From contig JAILWY010000009.1 in the NCBI GenBank assembly GCA_022113835.1, positions 13,244,001 to 13,308,000 on the forward strand: a stretch of DNA of 64,000 nt, written 5' to 3'. This document shows, piece after piece, positions 28,701-37,076 of the stretch (within the stretch, counting starts at the first letter, position 1; each line of letters starts with the position of its first letter). This DNA comes from Atopsyche davidsoni. Lineage: Eukaryota > Arthropoda > Insecta > Trichoptera > Hydrobiosidae. Below the pieces are notes generated by a model, which had not been told where the DNA came from, made no database searches, and worked only from the letters and a program-made list of their open reading frames with translations. The position numbers and the translations under genes were made by a program.

Positions 28701-31700
28701 TTGTTTATGGTCCGAGCTTCACCCGCGATTCGACCTCTGCCATAGTCAGTGCTAACATGCTGGAACTATCTGCTCAAGAAAAGCAGAAAACTCGTTTTAT
28801 AGATGAATTGTATCAATTATCAGCCAAGTCCTGGTATTTACCCGAAAAGAGTAGGATTATCCCTTGTATGCCATGCATAAATTTTAATTGTAAATTGTGT
28901 GATGTAATCGATACCCCTGAGCGCTACACTATACGACGGTTGAATGTACACGCGTGAATTCTTTTTCAGAATTTTCATGCAAGTAAAAAAATTCACAGTT
29001 CTTTGGTTACATACAGAGTAAGTAGCCTTGGTGAGCTTCTCTGCTTTCAGACTCGATCAGATCGAGTCAACTACACCACCGGCGTTGGCTGGAACCGACC
29101 TCCCAAAGTCGACTCGCTTGGAGGTACGAAGTAACCTTATAAGGACAGTAGATACTTTTAAAAAAATGTAACTACGAAGAAAGTCCATAGAAGTTTTACT
29201 TATAGAAATAATATTTGGCCAAAAAATAATATAACAGATCTTTGCAGGAAGGACTCAGTAATCGCATTGTCTCGCTTCGGGACAGCGTCAAAACGGGTTT
29301 TAGCGATACGTATAATATTTAAAGAGTTGTAACAAAAACAATGAGGAAAAAAAATCGTATCAATATAAATAGACAGACAAAAAAACAGACATTAGACGTT
29401 CATTTAAATTGCAAAAAGGAGACGTGCAGATGCGGCGATGATCTCAGCGCGTTTTGTTTGTTGTGATGGCGGACTCATCGCTCACCTGAGCCGGTTTGTA
29501 CGGTATCGGCGGGGAGCCTCGCCAGCCGCGCCGCCCGAGTCTCCGCCCGGCTCGATAAGGTTTATCACTCCATCACCCCGCGGTTACCTCGGGAGTCGTC
29601 CCCCTGCATAATGGCCAGGCTTCAATCTTCTACGTATTGCGAATCAGCAACGTGCGTACAAATGAAAAACGCAAAACCACTGAATCGGCAACACTGGTGG
29701 CCAGGCCGACTGTCGCTAGGAGGTTGTCGCTGACGGTGTCGTGGCATCGGCAGAAGGTCTGCGGCTTTATAAGCTCCCTTCCAGGTCGGCCGAACGATCG
29801 CATCTTAAAATTCAAGCGGCATCATCGCGCCGACTCGACGCCTTGAAGTCATCCGCGGCGCGGAAGGAATTACTGGCAACTGTGGTTTTTTTGTCGCTTA
29901 TTTTCTAGCGATTTCCTGAAGAATACGGAAGATGACAAGACCTTCAGTTCCTGCTTTTAAATGTTAAAATCATAAATTGATTGTAATATACTTTAAATTC
30001 TTAAGCTCTTGACGTCAGCCCGATTTGCCGTCTGAAACCACTTGCAGTTCTATAAGTAGTATTTATTAAATGCGAAAATAGATTTCCTTGTTGAGACTCA
30101 CTTTGTGCGGTCGCGCCGCAACACGAGACCTCTCAACCTTTTTTTTTTAACTTGATAAATACTTTTACAATTTGTTCTTAGCGCGGTGCACTTGAGATCG
30201 AAAAGACGTGTTAACTACATTTTTTTTGGAAAGTTCGATGAGATGCTTGCAGAGTCAGTCTGAGATCTTATCAAACAACTAAGCTCGTTTTCAATATGTT
30301 AATAAAAATAAAAGAGCATAAATCGTTGAATTTAATTTATACTATGCACTTTCTGAAGAAGTAAAAATAATTATATCTCATAGGGTTTGAATTATCAATT
30401 GAAAAAAAAAACAAACGTGAATTACATCATTTTTTTTATATAAACCACTTATCGTACTTTGTTTATTATCGTGTAACATACTGTTTTTTTTTATTTAAAT
30501 TTGATGATTATTATTTCATATGTTGAATAAATCTGCATTTTTACCTATACAGGTTTATTTTGCTTACAATATTTAGGTAATCGATTCACACATGAGACGA
30601 CAAATGACTTATCAGCTATTTAAGCCAAAAAATATATCAGGAATCAACAGTTTGCTCACAGAATAGATGGAAACGGCGACCACTTGTAAAATTAAATTGA
30701 ACGACTTCTAAATTTTATTTCAAGGACATTAAAAAGAGGTTAATGTGACGTCATTGCGTGTTTTCTCGCGCACCAATGTTTGGAGCCGCTGCTTTCGAGC
30801 AACTATCACATACAGCCTTCGTGTTAATAAGAAAAAACTGACGTGGTATTATTCAACATTTGTTAATGGATATCTGCTGTATTTATAACAAAAAAAATCT
30901 AGGTACAGCTATATAAGGCATTATCATTACTCAAGAATGCCCGTATTAATATAGTCTAGATTTCTTAGTGTGTTTTTTTAATGTGATGTTATGATAAAGG
31001 ATTTACGATTAGATTAAATCCAAAGTGCTCTTATTTATTTATAGATGACATTTATATTTTCGCACAGTCGAGCGAGATTCTCGCCAGATTATTTTTAATT
31101 ATCAATCGATCCGCGTTGCCTTTGTTTGTGACCTCAACACAAAGCACAAATCATACACACAACCCAAAAATAATACAAATGCAATTGCAAAATTACACCA
31201 AAAACACCAGCGGCGCGCCTTATTTGATAGATTCGATAAGGTCCCTGCCGGCGGGGCTGCTCCTCCCCGAGCAAGTGAGATTGATGAGGAAGTCTCCGGA
31301 GCGGTCCCGGCTCCCATTGATCAGCCCCCATTGATCAGCCCTGGCCGGGAGCGAATCGGCGCCGAGCATTCGTCATGCGTGACGTCACCCGGCGCGAAAA
31401 GCTCTGTGCTTTTTAGTTCTCATACAGTGGTACTTTTTTCGGCTGATTGCGTTAATTTATTATTTGTGGGTACGCGGGAACGATTATAGCTATTTCAAAA
31501 TAGGTTTACTTGTTTTATTGTACAACAAAGTATGCCCTTGTTTAAGTAGCAGTAAATATAAAAGATTACAAAACATTTTCACTCAATCAATAACGTTTTC
31601 GTGTTGTAGTTGTCAAATACATACTACCCTTCTTTTGATGTAAAATACATTATGTAATATAAAATTCAACGATTATTTTGTTTTAAAAATATACCAAGGT

Positions 31701-34136
31701 ACCTACAACCACTGTTTTTGTAATATATGAACGTACATTTAAATTTTTTTATGTTATTGGAATTTTATAATCTGACACTAGGGAAAATGTAAATTGCGAA
31801 TGTACCTATACGTTTTATTATTGAAAAATGAGTTAATTCAATTAATTTAATAAGTGGCTAACCAATAGTAGTCTTTTATAGGCTTGAACAACGTGTGAAT
31901 TTTCACGTTCGGCCTGCTGATTAGATAGATTACTGAGTATACATATTCAGTACATTTGGCACCTCTGCTGTTGATAATTGATAATATTGATCATTGCATA
32001 CTCGCAATGGGTGTACTTCCACGGATGACGTGATATTGTCTCTAAAACGGAAGGTGACTTATAACCACACGCGACAATTTCTGTTCTTATCATTCCGTGT
32101 TTGTTTTTATTGAGACCGCACTATTTGCTACGGTCGTTTTGCTCCTGATTCATAATTTCTAATGACTAATTGTGGTCGTTTTAACTCTCGTAACGTTCAG
32201 CGGATCCGCCGTCGAGTCGACGTTCCCTCTGCTATCTTATCGCGTGTTTGCGCATCAGCCGCTTATCGTTAACTTCTTCACCTCTCGCGAGCGCCGCACA
32301 AACACCGGCCCATCGTCTCCCCCGATCGCACCTTTTTTAAACACACTTATCTCGAATCGGAGCTTTACTTTTTAAAAACAAGCTCCGACGAGCCGGAGAC
32401 GGGATCGTAAATCCTTATCAATTGTTTACGAATCGGACAACTTCGCACATGCTTCTTTCAATATTGGCTCGGTTCTCGGGCGAGAGGCTTTTAACGTGAG
32501 CGAAAATATTGCAGGTTTTTCTTTTGTCAAAATGTCAAATTTTGCATTCATCGTTGTAAACCACACAAACCATATTTAAATGTTTACTTTTAAATTAAAT
32601 TTAAATAATTAACGTTTCCTCGGTATCGAAGCTACAAAAGAAGCTCGATATGATTTTTTTTTGTTGATATTGTCAGCACACGGGAAACGCAACTTTTAGT
32701 ATAATTTCTGGTGGTATTTTTCCAGTTGTGGCTAATTCACGCTCAGCGAAACAACGTTTTCAGTGTTGATTCTACAATATAAAGTGAGCGTTCAGTGCCA
32801 GTTCAGCTTTCATACTCGAATAGGAACCGCACCCGATGCGAAGTCCCTCGCTCGTCCTCGCGACGTCAATCGAATCGATTGCATTTTTATGTTTTTCTCG
32901 ACGCGATAAATTGTTTTATTTATTTTTCTTTGTTTACATAATCGCGTTTGTTCAGGTACAACGAAGAAATTGAGTAAAGTAAAATTAATTATGACTATTT
33001 TCATCGCTTCACACCGAAGTCGATGCGACTGTCGAACTGACCAAAAAGCGCTCGGCGGCCGATTATATTTTTCTGATTATTGTCGACCGAGCTGACACTT
33101 AACTTTGGATCACCCACAATATCTGGAATATATCCAACCGATGACTCGGCGCTGAGCCTTGAACCGCCCGTGCCGGTGTTGCGGCGTGGCGCGGCATGCC
33201 GCACCGCTATAAGGCCGGGCGCGCGGCCGAGACGGTCAGTCGCCGCGGCAAAGGAAAGCAGCCAGTACGCCTCGCCCTCGCTCCGCGTAGCTTTGTTTAT
33301 CAGTTCGCCGCGGTAGCGATACCGACTCGCTCTTCCTTGCAAAGTACCCGACGACGCCAACATGCTGGACACCGTGGTAGCCCGCGACTGCTGCTTGTAC
33401 GAGGTCAGGCAGCGCGGCCAGCAGGACGCGTGCTACGTGGTGGTGCCCAATCCCAAAGTGCGTAAAGTTTCGAATTACCGGTGAACACTTTCGAATTTGT
33501 TTGTCAGCCGTTCGATAAAATTATCGTGACCTTAGTTTTTTTCCCTCGGCCTTCTGGGCCGCGATCGTCCGATTGTCGTCCAATGTCAGAGTGAAATAGG
33601 CAAACGGAGCGTTCTGCGCTATCGGCGGCGATGCGCAGTCTTGAACGCTTCCCCGGCACGACATCGGATCGACGCCGGCCGGAAAAATTTCATTCAGAAT
33701 TTCTCGCAAGCGATCCAATTATCGGGACGGTTTTGTCAGTGGCCGCGAATGTCGCGATAAACCTCTCGTGTCCGTAATTTGTATTTTTCGGAGTTCTCTG
33801 TCGTGCGGACGGGTTCTTTGATCGCGAATCGTCGAACCGTCCGTCCGTATAATGAATTATTTTTTATTGCACGGGTGATGAGTGGACGAGTTTCCGCCGG
33901 CCGCGTCCCGTTCGACAGTATCCTGATGGTTTTTCTTCTTCTTTCAGGATCTGGTGAAGAGCCACCTGATGTTCGCGGTGCGCGAGGAGGTGGAGGTGCT
34001 GAAGGAGAAGATCGCGGAACTGATGGAGAGGATCAACCAGCTGGAGATGGAGAACAGCATCCTGCGCGCGCACGCCAGCCAGGACACCCTGGCGCAGCTG
34101 GGCGCGCCCGCCAGTCCGCCCGGGCCCGCCTCTTAG
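5137..34136 (+). CDS. bun: TSC22-domain leucine-zipper protein (bunched-like), whole locus
   Basis: This is a TSC22/bunched family transcriptional regulator, known in animals as a dimerising leucine-zipper protein acting in growth and signalling control. The family core is split over two shared exons: 15054-15105 ends with IDNKIEQAM, and 33948-34136 opens with [16 protein letters not shown], the TSC box. A zipper follows with four leucines at exact seven-residue spacing. First coding exons at 5137-5249, 6660-7141 and 9204-9304 all end in phase 2, and exon 15054 supplies the one missing base (T) in frame. A fourth first exon, 33362-33457, ends in phase 0 and joins 33948 directly. Predicted proteins are 117, 240, 113 and 94 residues. 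The very long N-terminal form known from Drosophila is not seen; its exons could lie left of the window. The family call is very secure; the isoform set is inferred from splice phase. Confidence 0.93.
5250..6659 (+). other. Spacer between alternative first exons A and B
   Basis: This is intron sequence for isoform A and upstream sequence for exon B. It is moderately GC-rich with many CpG dinucleotides, as expected for a promoter-proximal region. The open frames at 5503-5688 and 6459-6659 look like by-products of base composition. No repeat or RNA gene was seen. Confidence 0.4.
6660..7141 (+). CDS. bun: TSC22 gene, alternative first coding exon B (long)
   Basis: This exon encodes 160 residues from an ATG in a strong context (GGCCATGGA), preceded by CpG-rich sequence with a TTACGTCA half-CRE about 30 bases upstream. 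It holds a Ser/Pro-rich N-terminus, an acidic patch ([11 protein letters not shown]), a hydrophobic stretch around [19 protein letters not shown], a basic Arg/Lys/Glu run and an Asp-rich tail. The donor is CCA|GTATGT, phase 2, so joining to exon 15054 gives His then [13 protein letters not shown] do not recognise a named domain. High GC and codon-like composition across the whole exon argue for real coding. It could instead belong to another transcript, but every downstream alternative on this strand is a worse phase match. Confidence 0.6.
7142..9045 (+). other. Intronic spacer with a GC island
   Basis: A period-10 C-rich repeat (unit CTCACCCAAC) lies at about 7175-7220, directly after the exon B donor. 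A GC-rich island at about 7530-7660 stands out from AT-rich surroundings. The CpG density rises from about 8900 into the promoter of the next first exon. No coding sequence is supported. Confidence 0.45.
8966..9203 (+). promoter_or_regulatory. bun: CpG-island promoter and 5' leader of the short TSC22 isoform
   Basis: This is an extremely GC-rich block with G-runs at 8976-9000 (repeated GGGGGC, able to form a G-quadruplex) followed by C-runs. Two insect initiator matches, TCAGTC, lie at 9046-9051 and 9080-9085; the second is embedded in CGTCACGTCAGTCG, which also contains a CRE-like half site. No TATA box is visible at the expected distance. The position fits transcription start(s) 120-160 bases before the ATG at 9204. 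The exact start site is inferred. Confidence 0.5.
9204..9304 (+). CDS. bun: TSC22 gene, alternative first coding exon C (short isoform)
   Basis: This exon encodes 33 residues plus two bases, beginning [20 protein letters not shown], and ends CCACT|GTGAGT, a strong donor in phase 2. Joined to 15054-15105 and 33948-34136 it gives a 113-residue protein, the usual size of short TSC22/GILZ-type isoforms. The ATG follows GCCGCG, a good initiation context, and sits in a CpG island. This is the most convincing of the alternative starts because exon structure, size and promoter all match the short family members. Confidence 0.78.
11823..12002 (+). CDS. Small open frame of unknown meaning
   Basis: This is a 59-codon frame, [20 protein letters not shown] followed by [14 protein letters not shown] and an acidic/Arg-rich end. 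The start MPPC, the Lys-Lys after a second Cys and the aromatic-Pro segment faintly resemble the start of a THAP zinc-finger domain (MPxC..., then a Phe-x-x-Phe-Pro segment). The Cys spacing does not fit, however, and the later Cys and His are absent. It lies alone in a TSC22 intron, so at best it is a relic of a transposase-like or THAP sequence. Confidence 0.15.
   Translation: MPPCTVTSTVFVCKKSQTRPDAKWYTIWPRDAFFDREIILNAELNIERFLRTEKAYVFI
13481..13540 (+). repeat. 10-bp minisatellite, six units
   Basis: There are six head-to-tail copies of GTGCTCGCCG; the first has one substitution (GTGCCCGCCG) and the other five are identical. The block is GC-rich and lies in a CpG-rich island of the TSC22 intron. 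Because 10 is not a multiple of three, the open frames that cross it on both strands reflect composition rather than coding. Confidence 0.95.
15054..15105 (+). CDS. bun: TSC22 gene, shared core exon 1
   Basis: This 52-base exon follows a polypyrimidine tract ending TTCTTGCAG and is followed by GTAAGT. It completes the split codon of upstream exons and encodes [17 protein letters not shown], the highly conserved stretch directly before the TSC box in insect and vertebrate TSC22 proteins. It ends in phase 0 and joins 33948 in frame. It is too short to appear as an ORF and was found by its residues. Confidence 0.93.
19291..19478. repeat. G-rich tract followed by C-rich tract
   Basis: G-runs of three to seven bases fill 19291-19338, and C-runs of three to ten bases fill about 19413-19478, about 75 bases apart on the same strand. 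Each arm could form a G-quadruplex, on + for the first and on - for the second, or the two could pair imperfectly. The open frames that cross it are low in complexity. Confidence 0.6.
19676..19764. repeat. Compound microsatellite (TA)n(CA)n
   Basis: An uninterrupted TA dinucleotide run spans 19676-19740 and passes directly into ten AC units at 19741-19760 plus GCAC. This is a typical compound microsatellite and is expected to vary in length between individuals. The poly-Ile/Tyr frames read from it on the - strand are artefacts. Confidence 0.97.
20642..20962. repeat. 13-bp GC minisatellite with 65-bp higher-order unit
   Basis: Twenty-one 13-base units run from 20642 to 20914. There are two variants: C (CCCGCCCGCCCGG) and T (CTTGCCCGCCCGG). 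They follow the order C-T-C-C-T four times, i.e. a 65-bp higher-order unit, then C. A tail of 12-base units follows to 20962, ending at a PstI-type CTGCAG. On the - strand the GGG runs have strong G-quadruplex potential. The long Ala/Pro/Arg and Gly/Arg frames on both strands exist because the unit contains no stop codon. Confidence 0.95.
23220..29050 (+). other. Intron interior without recognised gene
   Basis: I see no gene here. Two TGACGTCA palindromes lie at 26023-26030 and 27813-27820. An open frame at 28658-28957 (99 residues with Cys-rich and aromatic residues) has no recognised family and no clear splice signals. The rest is AT-rich with CpG islands. Confidence 0.35.
29051..29123 (+). 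other. Candidate 73-base cassette exon (unproven)
   Basis: A good acceptor (pyrimidine-rich, ending GCTTTCAG) and a good donor (GGAG|GTACGA) bracket 73 bases of higher GC. One frame reads [20 protein letters not shown] with no stop. Its length is not a multiple of three, so inclusion between the two TSC22 core exons would shift the zipper exon into another frame, which also happens to be open for about 85 codons. It may be a poison or cassette exon, a non-coding exon, or chance. Confidence 0.2.
33208..33361 (+). promoter_or_regulatory. bun: TATA + initiator promoter for the internal TSC22 start
   Basis: TATAAG at 33208-33213 lies exactly 30 bases upstream of the A of a perfect insect initiator TCAGTC (33236-33241, A at 33238). 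It is embedded in a GC-rich block and followed by a 5' leader of about 124 bases to the ATG at 33362. This spacing is the textbook core-promoter geometry and strongly suggests that exon 33362 is a true transcription start rather than an internal exon. Confidence 0.7.
33362..33457 (+). CDS. bun: TSC22 gene, alternative first coding exon D
   Basis: This exon encodes 32 residues starting [20 protein letters not shown], with ATG in a CCAACATG context, and ends in phase 0 at AAA|GTGCGT. It joins 33948 in frame to make a 94-residue protein that keeps the TSC box and zipper but lacks the shared exon 15054, so the IDNKIEQAM segment is replaced by [13 protein letters not shown] do not recognise the N-terminus from other species. 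Support comes from phase, promoter geometry and proximity (490 bases) to the zipper exon. Confidence 0.7.
33948..34136 (+). CDS. bun: TSC22 gene, TSC box and leucine zipper (last exon)
   Basis: The acceptor TTCTTTCAG precedes GATCTGGTGAAG. The exon encodes the TSC box [20 protein letters not shown], then heptad-spaced leucines ([22 protein letters not shown]) for dimerisation. It continues with an [14 protein letters not shown] segment and a short Pro/Ala/Gly tail ending PGPAS and TAG. All these features are invariant landmarks of the TSC22 family. The exon is shared by all predicted isoforms. Confidence 0.97.
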   Translation, partial: DLVKSHLMFAVREEVEVLKEKIAELMERINQLEMENSILRAHASQDTLAQLGAPASPPGPAS

Positions 34137-36250
34137 GCGTCCCCAGGCCCGCGGGCCCTGGACTGAGACCCCCCGGGAGATGGAATCTCCGAGGAATGCG
34201 GCGGAGGAGGTGATATGAAAAAAGACTGGAAACTATGGAAAACGACTGCCGGACCCCGAGAGCTCGCTCGACGAGAATGTACATACTTTTCATCTTCTCG
34301 CTTCGTTTTGTTGAATTTGAAATCTCGACGTAGAGCCTGCGCGCCGCCCTCGGCCGGATTCGCTTAGAGCGCACATTTTTGTCCCTCGATACTTACCTAG
34401 AATTATATTCTAACTTTTGTACCCGCGCGAGGCGCCTCGACGACGCTGCGCCGTCGCGAGTTTGATTCTCCTCGGTGGAAACCGGATTTCATGATTTTGT
34501 TCAGTGTGAAAAATGCGTTTGCTAATTTGAAACGTCCGTCTACTTAGCTGCTGTTTGCCGGTTTGAAACACAAATCTCCTTCATTTTGATTCGATTCTAT
34601 TCGTATAGGTTATGTAAGGCTTTGAATCGCTGCATTCTTTCGATATTAAACTTTTCATATTGGACGTGTGCGACCTGATGAAGAAGAATCGTCTGCTTTT
34701 CATTTCCCCGTGAAGAACTCCGCGAGAGGAGGAAGTTATTGCAGTTTTCTCAATAAAGACATTTCTGCGATGCTTGTGTGTTGTTAATACCATTCCGTGT
34801 ACTTAAGTGGTTTGGTGAAGTATTGTTTTAATGAAAACCCTCAGTGCCGTGCAAAATATTATATAAATTTATGCCATTTCAATATTCATATAACATTATT
34901 TAATTAAGTTTTGAACTTAAGAAGTATCTTCAATAAATACGGTAGGAGTTATAATTATTAGTTCATTAGGCCCCACAATTTTCCCTTGATAACTAACACC
35001 GATTCCTCATTTTGGTACACTATTGTAGATTATGCAAGAAAGGACAGAGATAACTACGCTAAGTAAATAATTTAACCGACTCTCATTATTTGTATCTTCG
35101 GTTTACACTATAATATTGTTAGTAAACTAAAACTACTATATCTTTGTCCATGTCAAAGTTTTTAATGATTTTATTTATTGGAGGAATGTTGGCCGACGAC
35201 CGGCTTCGAACATTCCACACATTTTACATATAGCTTCTGTTTCTCGGATGATGTAAGTTAATGATACGATAATTGAGTTTTAGCCGATTAAATTACATTT
35301 AATTGAGTACTTTAAGTTATTCATTTACCTGTACACCCGTAATTATATCCACGTACACGTAGATCAGACAGCATTTTTGAACGTGATATAGTAATACGGA
35401 GGCTTAGAACCTTAACTCCCGTGCTTTTTAGATGTGTTTCTAATGCTCAGTACATGCACCGGTCTGCTGAGAGTTCCCCAAGGGGTTGAATCATATAAAG
35501 GAAGTCATTATGGCTGTGCTATATGTATATTGTATTAATATTATCGAAAATTGTAATATTTGCTGTCAGTAAAATAGTTTGGCTATAATATGTAAACTGA
35601 TGCATTAAGTTATGAACACACTGTAGTGAATCCTTAATGTGGAACATCATAGTGTTTTATTTTTAATCTTTTCTTCAAATTGTATCGTCATAGAAAATAT
35701 ATTAGGTTGTTTAAGTTTCAAGTTTATATCTATTTATTATTTTTATTATTAATACGGAATAACATTTCTGTACGTTAATTATTCCCAATGTACAGCTCTG
35801 GAAGGATACATGAATATTCAATAAATATTAGTAAATGCACTGTATTAGATATGATAACTGTGTAGTCGTTTATTTCATATTTGTTGATGGATATATTATT
35901 GTTGGTTTACGTTTGTATCTATGAAGCATTGACATATATCATGTAAATACATCATTCGTTTTAGTGTAGTCCTATAATATATGTGTACATAAAGAGACAA
36001 GTTTTATAAATATATAAGCTTTTATACTAGGAAAGCAATATGGTGGAGAATTGATTCTGAACAATCAAAAAATTGAATTGAATTCTTGAGGTATCTGGAA
36101 ATGTAACTATGCTGATTTCTATATACATATATAGATATTTTTAATTATGCCATTTATACTATATATGTAAATACTGTACTGTCCATTATATAGCTTACAT
36201 ACCTAAAAATGTTCCTCATATCCAATAAACTTTGAAACCAATGGTAAATG
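34137..36250 (+). other. bun: TSC22 3' untranslated region
   Basis: There is no coding sequence after the stop. AATAAA signals at 34752-34757 and 36224-36229 are each followed by GT-rich sequence, suggesting a short (about 0.6 kb) and a long (about 2.1 kb) 3' end. The distal part is strongly AT-rich with many TATAT-like runs, as often seen in regulated 3' UTRs. The true end is inferred. Confidence 0.55.
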
Positions 36251-37076
36251 TTGTTTTATTTTTATTGCTTATAAATTCAATATTTTTGACAGAGAGTACT
36301 TGGTGGAATTCCATTTTAATATTTTTGAATAAAATTGAAATTTGAAAAAAACAGAGTCTCTGTTTGATAATGCCAACGTGAAAGATTGGCGAAACCGGTC
36401 ACAAATAAAAACGAACATGTGGAAAATCACTCAAGTATTTCATTCAAAAATATTTATTGTTTATGTCACTACTTTATTATCAAAAAAGTAATTAAAGAAT
36501 AATAAGCTTAAAAAAAATATATCAAGTAATTGTAAGTATTTCCAATACTGGATACGAGACTGCAAAAATATAAAAGTAAGTATAGTATCTAATAAATATA
36601 GTTGCATAGCTAGTAATAAAATTATGCACCGGATATTTTATTGATTGTTTTCTATATGTAGGTATTCATTAAGCCTTAGTGTTCTGGTTTATGCAAAGAA
36701 AACTTTACACGAAATTTAAGTAGCTTAGTATAGTAATAATTAAACAGTGCCATCTCTGCCAAGCTTTGCACATGATTTTAAAAAAACGTGATAAACCATA
36801 TTTATATTTTAGTGCTATCTATGATCGGTCTTTTTAAAAAGGTTTTTATTTACAGTTGCCTGTTTTACCTCAGGCTTTGTTGGCAAATTTTATCATCATT
36901 CTGTTTTATCGACTGTAAACTGACAACTGTCACATTCTGAAACGTCAGTATTGTGTACCTGTACTTGTGCCTAAACCATTATTTAATTTCTAATGTGTAG
37001 TATTACTATTAAGACGTTTCAGTATTTATGGCTGGTGTAATTTATATATTTTCATCAAGCAAAAGTTCTAAATTTC
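36251..37076. other. Intergenic region and COG3 upstream sequence
   Basis: This is AT-rich spacer between the TSC22 3' end and COG3. A TCAGTATTGTG initiator-like string near 36944 could mark the COG3 start about 130 bases before the ATG. Nothing else is recognisable. Confidence 0.35.

Larger units (their letters stand above)
15106..33207 (+). other. bun: Large TSC22 intron (about 18 kb)
   Basis: This is mainly AT-rich intron with recurring CpG-rich islands, for example at 15640-15810, 17850-17950, 19140-19480, 21810-22010, 24590-24860, 26920-27070, 29460-29580 and 31240-31400. It contains a TA/CA microsatellite, a 13-bp minisatellite with higher-order structure, a G-rich/C-rich pair, and five TGACGTCA palindromes between 26023 and 31387. 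Possible but unproven coding fragments are at 28658-28957 and 29051-29123. No tRNA, rRNA or recognised transposase was found. Confidence 0.5.

Noticed and set aside
33779..34213. 144-residue Gly/Arg-rich frame across the zipper exon
   Set aside because: It is the wrong frame of the TSC22 exon; the TSC box and zipper fix the true frame. It would matter only if the doubtful exon at 29051 is used.
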